NCBI GenBank assembly: GCA_013813215.1
Contig: JACCSC010000484.1
Span: 1 to 13,369 of the forward strand
From: Geodermatophilaceae bacterium
Lineage (GTDB): Bacteria; Actinomycetota; Actinomycetes; Mycobacteriales; Geodermatophilaceae
Direction of reading: 5' to 3'
Length of the DNA: 13,369 nt
Part shown: positions 7,089 through 12,972 of the stretch, piece after piece
How positions within the stretch are numbered: the stretch's first letter is position 1
Layout of the letters: each line of letters opens with the position of its first letter
Notes under the pieces: generated by a model
Told to the model about the DNA's origin: nothing
What the model saw: the letters and a program-made list of their open reading frames with translations, nothing else
Database searches by the model: none
Made by a program: the position numbers and the translations under genes

Positions 7089-7954
7089 CGGCGCCAGCTC
7101 GGCGGCTGGCCCAGCCAGTGCGTGAGCCGATCGTCGTGCGGCGCGAAGTAGTCCTCCAGGCGCTGCCGCAGACCTTCCGGAAGCGGGGCGCGCGGTCGAG
7201 CGTTGTGGCGTTCGAACTGCGGGTACCCGAGATGGGGCAGTTGCAGGAAGTCGAGCACGTCGTCGTACGACCGCTCCGGAGTGGCAAAGAATTCATGACT
7301 GTCGACCACGTGGAGCCGATCGCGACCGAACAGCACGGTCAAGTTCTCCAGGTACTCGGCGTAGTTGCCGCGGCCCAGGTAGGCGTTGTGCTGGTGTACC
7401 TCGCTGGTCGCTGACGGGAAGTCCACCAGCAGCTGGTGCTGTCCTCGCAGCCGGTCGTTCTCCATCTCGATCGCCTGCTCGAAGGGCAGGGACTCGAAGC
7501 CGCGGGCGAACTCGTGGGCGTATGCGGAGTACGCCCGTTCGACCGGGTCGCGCAGCAGCACGAGAAGCTTGACCCTTGGAAGGTCGGCTGCGATCCGGGC
7601 CGGTGCCAGGGGATGGACCATGTAGTAAGGGCTGGACTCGAATGTCTGAGGGACGACACCGACCTCCCGCGCGATCCGACCCGCGGTGGCCTCGAGGGGA
7701 AAGTGTGCGCGGTACCAGCCCACGCCGCGCCCGTAGTTGAGGTCGAAGTAGTGCACACCCTTGTGCAGCACCGCTTTGAGCACCGCGGGATGCTGGCTCA
7801 GCGTCCGATACATCGAGGTTGTGCCGCTGCGCTGCGCGCCGACGATGAGGAACGACGGCAGCATCCGGCGACCGGCGGTCAACCGACCGATCGCTCGCGA
7901 CGCGACGTGTACGCCGCGCTTGAGGCGTGGTGTCGCTGTGTTGCCCGTGATCAT
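7085..7954 (-). CDS. Sulfotransferase of the heparan sulfate/NodH-like type
   Basis: This 289-residue protein has the architecture of glycan O/N-sulfotransferases. The 5'-phosphosulfate loop LIVGAQRSGTTSM lies at 36-48, and KGVHYFD at 65-71 carries the Lys and acidic residues typical near the active site. ESSPYY follows at 106-111, and the 3'-phosphate-binding motif LLVLLRDPVERAYSAY lies at 130-145. GRGNYAEYLENL and RLHVVDSHEFFATPE follow as expected for this family. The product should transfer sulfate from PAPS to a glycan in the cytoplasm. The ATG at 7954 follows the kinase-like gene by 13 bp, the only gap in the operon, with a weak AGG upstream. A later ATG at 7864, just before the P-loop, is possible but would remove an N-terminal extension of a kind common in the family. 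It is distinct in sequence from the other two sulfotransferases. Confidence 0.93.
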   Translation of the reverse strand: MITGNTATPRLKRGVHVASRAIGRLTAGRRMLPSFLIVGAQRSGTTSMYRTLSQHPAVLKAVLHKGVHYFDLNYGRGVGWYRAHFPLEATAGRIAREVGVVPQTFESSPYYMVHPLAPARIAADLPRVKLLVLLRDPVERAYSAYAHEFARGFESLPFEQAIEMENDRLRGQHQLLVDFPSATSEVHQHNAYLGRGNYAEYLENLTVLFGRDRLHVVDSHEFFATPERSYDDVLDFLQLPHLGYPQFERHNARPRAPLPEGLRQRLEDYFAPHDDRLTHWLGQPPSWRR

Positions 7955-7967
7955 GGTCGTGAACCTG

Positions 7968-9218
7968 TCATTGGAGGGGGTTGCATCTCATGTCCGCGAG
8001 CTGAGCGACCAGCTCGGGCAGGAGCCATTGGCCGAGTACGCCAAGTCGAGCGCCGGCCTCGGCCTGGCCGTCCTGCAGGTAGCGCGCGGCAAGGTCTATC
8101 AGATAGAGCAGGGCGACGAGTCGAGCGTCGGTGGCCCGCACGCCGAAGGGCGCCAGCACCTGTGGGGCGGCGGCGACCGTGTCCGCGACCGCGGCCCGCG
8201 GTTCCACGCCGGTGCGGACGACCGCTCGTTGAAGCCGGTAGTGCAGCGCATCGAACCCAATCGGCACGGGGCCACCGAAGCGCTCCCAATCCCAGAGCAG
8301 GATCCGGTCGGCGAGAACGGCCATGTTCCAGGGGGTCCAGTCCCCGTGCCAGGTCCCCATCAGCAGCGGCATGGGCGTGCGGGCCGGTTGCCGGTGGGCC
8401 ACCGTGGCGACCGCCTCCCGCAAGCAGCCGGTGTCGACGCTCGGCTGGAGGCCGGCCAGTCGAGCCATCAAGCCTTGCCAGTACGGGCTGTCGGTCAGCA
8501 CCTCTGCAGTGCCGCCGCGCACCGTCGCCACTTCGAGCATGGATCGGGCCAGCCGCCCGTCCTGCAGCGCCACGCGCGGCCGATGCACCGGCAGCGGCGA
8601 CTGTACGAGCACCTCCAACCCCCGCCACTGACCGGCATGAAGCACAGCCGGCGCCAGGGTCTGCGACCAGGCCGCTTCGCTCAAGGCAGCCAGTGACGCA
8701 CCCTCCGCGGCGACGAGTCGCTTGGTCAGGTCGTTGATTCCGATCTTGGCGTAGCCGATCAGGTCTCCGTGCGGCGAGAGCACGGTGAGCACGGGTTTGC
8801 GGTTGGCACGGGCCGGCCCGATGTGCAGGCTCACCGTCACGTCGATGCCCAGCGACGATGACAGGTAGGTCTCGATCGTGTCGCTGCGATCGGCTCTTCG
8901 TGACGGGACGCGGATGCGATCGCGCATCACGGCCTGAGCTACACCGGAGCGGACCGACAGGGCGAGCAGGTCCAGTCGCAGCTTCGACAGCCGCGACTTC
9001 GGCTCGCTGTACCGGCGGATCGCGGTGGCCGCGGCCCGCGGCGCGGCTGCCGGCAGCAGCAGCCGAGGCTTGCGCAGATTGGGTACGACGATGAGCTCGT
9101 CCGCCCCGGACCCGGCGTGGGCCGGCCACAGCAGGTCAGTGACCTGGCCCAGGTAGGCGGTGCGCAGCCTGGCCTCGGTACCGGTCAGCCGACTAGGTGC
9201 CCGCCGAACGGGGCTCAC
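7968..9218 (-). CDS. Kinase-like (APH/choline-kinase fold) protein of unknown substrate
   Basis: This 416-residue protein has no obvious signal or membrane segment. The C-terminal half carries a kinase-fold catalytic loop, GTWHGDWTPWN at 288-298: His291, Asp293 as catalytic base, Asn298. Twelve residues after Asn298 comes LLWDWE at 307-312, the place where aminoglycoside phosphotransferase-like kinases have the metal-binding D-F-D. Upstream, GYAKIG (Lys158) and a following Glu172 fit the ATP-anchoring Lys/Glu pair. Residues 1-110 form a basic region I cannot assign. It should therefore phosphorylate a small molecule or sugar, but the substrate is unknown. It is the third gene of the EPS operon; its GTG start overlaps the polymerase stop as GTGA (9215-9218). 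A frame extending to 9129 on the same strand is a shadow. Sugar, glycerol or polyprenol phosphorylation, or a pseudokinase role, are all open. Confidence 0.8.
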   Translation of the reverse strand: MSPVRRAPSRLTGTEARLRTAYLGQVTDLLWPAHAGSGADELIVVPNLRKPRLLLPAAAPRAAATAIRRYSEPKSRLSKLRLDLLALSVRSGVAQAVMRDRIRVPSRRADRSDTIETYLSSSLGIDVTVSLHIGPARANRKPVLTVLSPHGDLIGYAKIGINDLTKRLVAAEGASLAALSEAAWSQTLAPAVLHAGQWRGLEVLVQSPLPVHRPRVALQDGRLARSMLEVATVRGGTAEVLTDSPYWQGLMARLAGLQPSVDTGCLREAVATVAHRQPARTPMPLLMGTWHGDWTPWNMAVLADRILLWDWERFGGPVPIGFDALHYRLQRAVVRTGVEPRAAVADTVAAAPQVLAPFGVRATDARLVALLYLIDLAARYLQDGQAEAGARLGVLGQWLLPELVAQLADMRCNPLQ

Positions 9219-10591
9219 GTCGCCGGCACCGGGTTGGGCTCGGCCGCCCGTAGCTGATCGTTGCGCCAGAGCAGGGCGATGGAGATCAATGAGATGAGCA
9301 GCGGGATCACCAGCGCGTTGTAGATGAACATGTAGAACAGCGGCAGCACGCAGACCAACCAGCCCGCCGCGCCGATGGGGGTTCGGTCTCGTCGGTACTG
9401 CCAGGCCGACCGGACGTAGAACGCAACGTAGAGCGCAGCTCCGACGAAGCCCTGGGCGATCAACAGGAGCCAGAGCTGCCCGTTGCTGCCGATCGTCGGG
9501 TTACCGCAGCGCTGGCAGTCAGCGGTCTTTCCGACGGCGATGGACTGGCTGCTTCCAGTTGCGGCTCGAGTCGACCCGAAGCCGAGGACCGGCGAGACGG
9601 CGGCCGCTTCCAGCGTCGCCTCGGTGGTGAACTCGCGGATGTTGTTGCTCTTCGGATTGTCCAGGCGTGCCTGCACCACGCCGGTCAGCGGCGAGGCCAG
9701 GAATGCCACGATGCTCACTGCCAGCGCGGTAAACATCAGCGCGACGGCGACCAGCCGGCCGTGCATGGCCATCCGCACCGCGGCGTAGACCGCACACAGG
9801 CCCAGGGCGATCCACAGGCCTCGGTTGAGGGAGTACACGACGGGGATGGCAGCCAGGAAGAGGATCAGGATGCCTGCTAGTCGCCGGCGGCCGCTGGTGC
9901 GCACGAGCCACCCGATGACGAACCAACCCAGCAGCAACGACAGGCAGTTGCCCCACGTATTCGTGTAGCCGAAGGGCGCTGAGGGGCGTGGGGCGGTGTA
10001 CCCCAGGACCTCCTGCAGTTGGGCAGCCGAGGGATGCACCAAGCTTCGCACGAAGGCGTTCTGAGCCACGGAGTTCGGCAGCAACAGCTCCAGCGGCGAG
10101 GTGAACTCGAAGGTAGCGAAGAAGGTGCCGACGATCCCACCGATGACGACCATGACGAAGAAGAAGCCCAGTTGCCGAACGAGCCTGTTCCGGGACAGCT
10201 GCTGCTCGGTGAGGTTGCCGATGTACAGCAGCACGATCGTCGCGGCGACGTAGCCGCTCATGTTGTAGGCAACCGACACCAGACGGTCCGAGGCGCTGCC
10301 GCGCAACGTTCCCGGCGGGCTGTAGCGAAGCATGGTCGTACTGGCCAGAACCCAGATTAGGAACAGCAGCCACAGGCCGAACCCTGCTGGCAGCTTGATC
10401 GGCCGGAGTTTGCTCAGATGTATCAGCATGGGAATCGCGAGCAGGAAGACGATGAGGGTGCCAAGGCCGAGCGCCCACCAGAGCGGGTACAGCACCAAAA
10501 GTGCACCGACCGGCCAGCCGGGCCGCAGCAAAGCAGGGCGCATTGCCTCCACCGGCCTCGTTGTCGGTGGAGCGCCGATCGATGCTGTCAT
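9215..10591 (-). CDS. Wzy-type polysaccharide polymerase / O-antigen ligase-like protein
   Basis: This 458-residue polytopic membrane protein has about 10-12 hydrophobic segments starting near residue 28. After a helix near 238-253, the motif VVYSLNRGLWIALGL (251-265) carries the conserved S-x-x-RG/S signature of the O-antigen ligase/polymerase superfamily. A long extracytoplasmic loop (about 300-370) follows, containing SPVLGFGSTRAATGSS (333-348) and then SNGQLWLLLIAQGFVG (369-384), as in other Wzy/WaaL-type proteins. The loop holds a CQRC pair (359-362), unusual but of unknown meaning. It should join flipped repeat units into polymer on the outer face of the membrane; a ligase role is less likely given the Wzz and Wzx neighbours. 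Its ATG overlaps the Wzz-like gene stop (ATGA, 10588-10591) and its stop overlaps the kinase-like gene start. Confidence 0.9.
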   Translation of the reverse strand: MTASIGAPPTTRPVEAMRPALLRPGWPVGALLVLYPLWWALGLGTLIVFLLAIPMLIHLSKLRPIKLPAGFGLWLLFLIWVLASTTMLRYSPPGTLRGSASDRLVSVAYNMSGYVAATIVLLYIGNLTEQQLSRNRLVRQLGFFFVMVVIGGIVGTFFATFEFTSPLELLLPNSVAQNAFVRSLVHPSAAQLQEVLGYTAPRPSAPFGYTNTWGNCLSLLLGWFVIGWLVRTSGRRRLAGILILFLAAIPVVYSLNRGLWIALGLCAVYAAVRMAMHGRLVAVALMFTALAVSIVAFLASPLTGVVQARLDNPKSNNIREFTTEATLEAAAVSPVLGFGSTRAATGSSQSIAVGKTADCQRCGNPTIGSNGQLWLLLIAQGFVGAALYVAFYVRSAWQYRRDRTPIGAAGWLVCVLPLFYMFIYNALVIPLLISLISIALLWRNDQLRAAEPNPVPAT

Positions 10592-12327
10592 GCCCGAGTC
10601 TGGGAACGGGTGCCTTGTTGACGTTGCGAGTCGCCGTCGACGGATACGACAGCCCGCCCGGGCAGGCGGGTGATGTGTCGATCACTCGGGACCGGTAAGG
10701 CCGTCACTGCCGCCGTCCTGGCTACTTTCGCAGGATGGGACCGGGGCGCCTCACGCGTCCCCTCTTCGTCATCGCTGGCTGGGAGCGGGGTCGCCTCGGC
10801 GCCGGTTCGAGTCAGCGAAGAGCGCCGAAAAAACCTGAAGCTCCGGCGGCGACCGGACAGCACGACACAGCCCAGCAGCGGGGTGCCCACCGCCTCAAAC
10901 TGCTCGACAGCGTCGCGTACGTCGTCGATGCGAACGGTCCTGGGATTCACGACAAGCAGGGCGGCTTGACATGAAGCGGCCAGCGTCTGTGCCTGGCTGC
11001 TCCCCGCTGTGGACTCGGCGTCCACGATGACGTAATCCGCCAAGCCGGCCAAGGCGGACAGCAGCTCCTTGGCTGCTTTGGTCTCTAGGAGTTCGGCGGC
11101 GCGCCCGGGGTTCTGCCCGACGGCAAGCACGCGCAACCCCTCGAGCCCGGCGGGAACCTGCAACGCGATCGTCGTACGGGCCTGCCCACTGAGGACTTCG
11201 GACAGACCAGGCCCGTGCTCGCTCAGCCACAGTCTGCGAAGAGTAGCCGACCCGGGATGGGTGCTGACCAGCACCACATGGGAGCCGGTGCGCGCCAGCG
11301 CAGCGGCCAGGTTGTCGGCGACTTCGCTACCCTCACCGTCGACACCGGCAACGAGGATGGTGCGCATGTCCGCGGCGGCACTGGCCTGCAGGACGTTGCG
11401 CAGGCGAATGTAGGCGCGCCCGGCGCCGCTGGCCGGTTCGGCCACCCACACCAAAGGTGAGTGCTGCACGGTGGCCAGGACCGGAACGCCGGCCGCCCGG
11501 CCGATGTCGTCGCTGCTGTGCAGCCGCCGGTCCCGCTGGTGGAGCAGCAATGCGAGTCCACACCCGACCAACAGCCCGAGCATCCCGCCTCCGGCCAGGT
11601 TGACCAGCAGGATCGGACTACTCGGCGCCTGAGGCAGCGTGGCTTCGGTGATGACCTGGCCGGGGGTGACCGGTGTTGCTTGCAGTTCGTTGGACTCGGC
11701 CGTGAGGGTGGCTATCTCCGCGCTGAGCGAGGTGATCTGCGCCTCGGCCAGGAACCGTTCGGCCGACTCGGCTGGCAGCGTCCGCAGCGCCGCGGTCGCC
11801 GTCTCCAGCGCCTCGGTCAGCACCTGGATCTGCGCCTGCCGAGAGCCTTGACGAGCGGTGAGCTGGTCACTGGCGGACTCGGCGCGGTTGGCGAGGTAGG
11901 CCGAGGCGAAGGCGTCTGCACTGGCGCGAGCGCTGGCCGCGCTCGGGCCGGTCACGCTGATCGACAGCACCTCAGTGTTGGGTGGAACGCTCACGCGCAC
12001 CCGGCTTTGCAGCTCCGCCACCGGGATGTCGTTCCTGAGCAGTTCGGCGGCCAGCCGGACCACGGCAGTCGACGTGAGCAGTTGCGCCTCGGTATCGAGG
12101 TTGATCTCGCCTCGCGTCCGACCGTTGGCCAGCACCGAGTCGTCAGCCACACCGGTCGCGGTGACCAGGACCTCGGCCGTGGAGGTGTACTCCTTCGACT
12201 GGCTGGAGGTGTAGCCCAGCCCCAGGCCTACCCCAATCAGGATTGCGAGGGCGATGACCCAGGCCCTGCGACGCAGCAGCGCGCCGTAGTCGGTGAGCAG
12301 CGCTGAAGGAGCAGCAAGGTCCTGCAT
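10588..12327 (-). CDS. Wzz-like chain-length protein fused to a degenerate BY-kinase domain
   Basis: This 579-residue protein is the first gene of the operon. The N-terminal half is a polysaccharide co-polymerase. It has a first membrane helix at about 21-39, an extracytoplasmic domain with a likely coiled coil at about 150-215, a proline-rich PQAPSSP motif at 232-238, and a second helix at about 240-262. Such proteins set polymer length together with Wzy. The C-terminal half (about 268-500) matches the CpsD-type tyrosine-kinase fold, but the nucleotide motifs are altered. Walker A is VAGVDGEGSEV at 326-336, lacking the Lys of GEGKS/T. Walker A' is VVLVSTHPGSATL at 351-363, lacking its Asp. 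Walker B remains as DYVIVDAES at 431-439. No tyrosine cluster ends the protein; the tail is Arg/Ser/Thr-rich. It is probably catalytically inactive and structural. The ATG at 12327 has GGAGG nine bases upstream (12338-12342). Confidence 0.9.
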   Translation of the reverse strand: MQDLAAPSALLTDYGALLRRRAWVIALAILIGVGLGLGYTSSQSKEYTSTAEVLVTATGVADDSVLANGRTRGEINLDTEAQLLTSTAVVRLAAELLRNDIPVAELQSRVRVSVPPNTEVLSISVTGPSAASARASADAFASAYLANRAESASDQLTARQGSRQAQIQVLTEALETATAALRTLPAESAERFLAEAQITSLSAEIATLTAESNELQATPVTPGQVITEATLPQAPSSPILLVNLAGGGMLGLLVGCGLALLLHQRDRRLHSSDDIGRAAGVPVLATVQHSPLVWVAEPASGAGRAYIRLRNVLQASAAADMRTILVAGVDGEGSEVADNLAAALARTGSHVVLVSTHPGSATLRRLWLSEHGPGLSEVLSGQARTTIALQVPAGLEGLRVLAVGQNPGRAAELLETKAAKELLSALAGLADYVIVDAESTAGSSQAQTLAASCQAALLVVNPRTVRIDDVRDAVEQFEAVGTPLLGCVVLSGRRRSFRFFRRSSLTRTGAEATPLPASDDEEGTREAPRSHPAKVARTAAVTALPVPSDRHITRLPGRAVVSVDGDSQRQQGTRSQTRA

Positions 12328-12375
12328 GCGATCGAAGCCTCCATCGGGTCAGCCGCGCTGACCACGGAAATCGGT

Positions 12376-12387
12376 GTGAAACGTCAC
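12376..12387. repeat. Inverted repeat GTGA-N4-TCAC
   Basis: GTGA-AACG-TCAC lies about 50 bp upstream of the start codon of the Wzz-like gene. Its half-sites are the same as the inner bases of the shared TCACC-N6-GGTGA repeat, but in opposite order, so it may be a further contact site of a regulator. It is short and may be chance. Confidence 0.25.
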
Positions 12388-12419
12388 GCACAGTGTGGCA
12401 CCCCCGGTAGCGCTTCGCG

Positions 12420-12431
12420 CACACTCGTGTG
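12420..12431. repeat. Perfect inverted repeat CACAC-TC-GTGTG
   Basis: This 5-bp perfect inverted repeat with a two-base centre lies six bases before the shared operator-like repeat, in the region that must hold the operon promoter. It may be a second regulator site or part of the first. The symmetry is visible; the role is inferred. Confidence 0.3.
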
Positions 12432-12436
12432 GAAGT

Positions 12437-12453
12437 TTCACCCGAACAGGTGA
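12437..12453. promoter_or_regulatory. Candidate operator, copy 2 (TCACC-N6-GGTGA)
   Basis: TTCACCCGAACAGGTGA repeats the motif at 3013-3029 with three mismatches, all in the centre, while the inverted half-sites TCACC and GGTGA are unchanged. It lies about 110 bp upstream of the Wzz-like gene and about 95 bp upstream of the secreted ORF at 12548. Conservation of the arms in two divergent promoter regions suggests co-regulation of the whole EPS locus by one factor. Confidence 0.42.
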
Positions 12454-12547
12454 CCACGTGTGAGCGAGATTCCCTGCTTGAATACTCAGCGTCACAACTT
12501 TCGCCACCTGTCCCGCGGCTTGCGTCGCGCAACGTCGGAGGATCAGC

Positions 12548-12949
12548 ATGTCGCGTGGCCCAGTCCTGTCGTGGCCCGGCCGCCGGCGCTGCCGGGGGGG
12601 AGTGCTGCTGATCCTCGTCGCGGTGGGCATTGGGCTGGCGCAGCCGGCCGGTCCGGCCGCCGCGGTGCAGGCGCCACACAACGCCGTTGTCAACGACGTC
12701 CCGTCGACGTCGACGCCGAACATCCGCGACGGCCGTGTCCTCGCGATCGCGAAGATCGGCAACAAGGTCATCGTGGGCGGCACGTTCACGCAGGTGGCCA
12801 ATCGCAACGGTGGGGCGACGTACACCCGCAACAACATCTTCGCCTTCGACGCGTCGACCGGGAACGTGGACACCGCCTTCGCACCTGATCTGCGGCGGTC
12901 CGAAGGGACGTTCGTGTCTGCGCACCTGCCGCACCGATCCCTGCCGTGA
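12548..12949 (+). CDS. Truncated secreted beta-propeller-like protein (N-terminal fragment)
   Basis: This 133-residue ORF begins with a strong Shine-Dalgarno sequence (GGAGGA, 12537-12542) and an ATG. A signal peptide is clear: Arg-rich n-region (RRRCR), hydrophobic GVLLILVAVGIGLA, and an Ala-rich cleavage region near residues 36-40. The mature part has VLAIAKIGNKVIVGGTFTQV and then NNIFAFDASTGNVDTAFAPD. This resembles the first blade of large secreted actinobacterial proteins with delta-60/DUF5122-type beta-propeller repeats. Those proteins continue for hundreds of residues. Here the family-like sequence stops at about 12892 and runs into an unrelated Arg/Ser/His-rich tail and a stop. I infer that most of the gene was deleted or replaced, leaving a fragment that may still be secreted or may be a pseudogene. 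It is divergent from the Wzz-like gene and ends 10 bp before the next start. Confidence 0.6.
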   Translation: MSRGPVLSWPGRRRCRGGVLLILVAVGIGLAQPAGPAAAVQAPHNAVVNDVPSTSTPNIRDGRVLAIAKIGNKVIVGGTFTQVANRNGGATYTRNNIFAFDASTGNVDTAFAPDLRRSEGTFVSAHLPHRSLP

Positions 12950-12954
12950 GAGGA

Positions 12955-12972
12955 GGTCCGTGATTCCGGACC
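12955..12972 (+). promoter_or_regulatory. Possible RNA hairpin over a ribosome-binding site and start codon
   Basis: GGTCCG (12955-12960) and CGGACC (12967-12972) are perfect complements around a six-base loop, TGATTC. The stem takes in the end of the AGGAGG Shine-Dalgarno sequence (12951-12956) and the G of the GTG start at 12960. Translation through the preceding short ORF, which stops at 12949, could help open it, giving coupled expression. This is inferred from base pairing only. Confidence 0.3.

Larger units (their letters stand above)
12328..12547. other. Divergent intergenic region with operon promoter(s)
   Basis: This 220-bp stretch separates the divergent Wzz-like gene and the secreted ORF at 12548. 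No gene is seen in it. It is dense in TCAC/GTGA half-sites and palindromes: GTGA-AACG-TCAC (12376-12387), GCGC-TTC-GCGC (12410-12420), CACAC-TC-GTGTG (12420-12431) and the shared operator-like repeat (12437-12453). Promoters for both directions must lie here, but I cannot name convincing -35/-10 pairs. Confidence 0.55.

Noticed and set aside
7436..8737. 433-codon plus-strand open frame
   Set aside because: It is antisense to the kinase-like and sulfotransferase genes. The product is low-complexity Arg/Pro/Ala as expected of a high-GC shadow frame.
7951..9129. 392-codon minus-strand open frame overlapping the kinase-like gene
   Set aside because: Its product is Arg/Gly/Pro-rich without motifs. 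The alternative frame (7968-9218) contains the kinase catalytic loop and the GTGA overlap.
9519..10685. 388-codon minus-strand open frame over the polymerase gene
   Set aside because: It has no hydrophobic or domain pattern and is in a different frame from the clear polytopic polymerase.
12410..12420. GCGC-TTC-GCGC hairpin as a terminator
   Set aside because: The stem is four base pairs with no T-run, and it lies between divergent genes where no transcript should end.
12143..12934. 263-codon minus-strand frame crossing the divergent intergenic region
   Set aside because: It is antisense to the secreted ORF and out of frame with the Wzz-like gene, has Arg-rich composition, and conflicts with the promoter region and both ribosome-binding sites.
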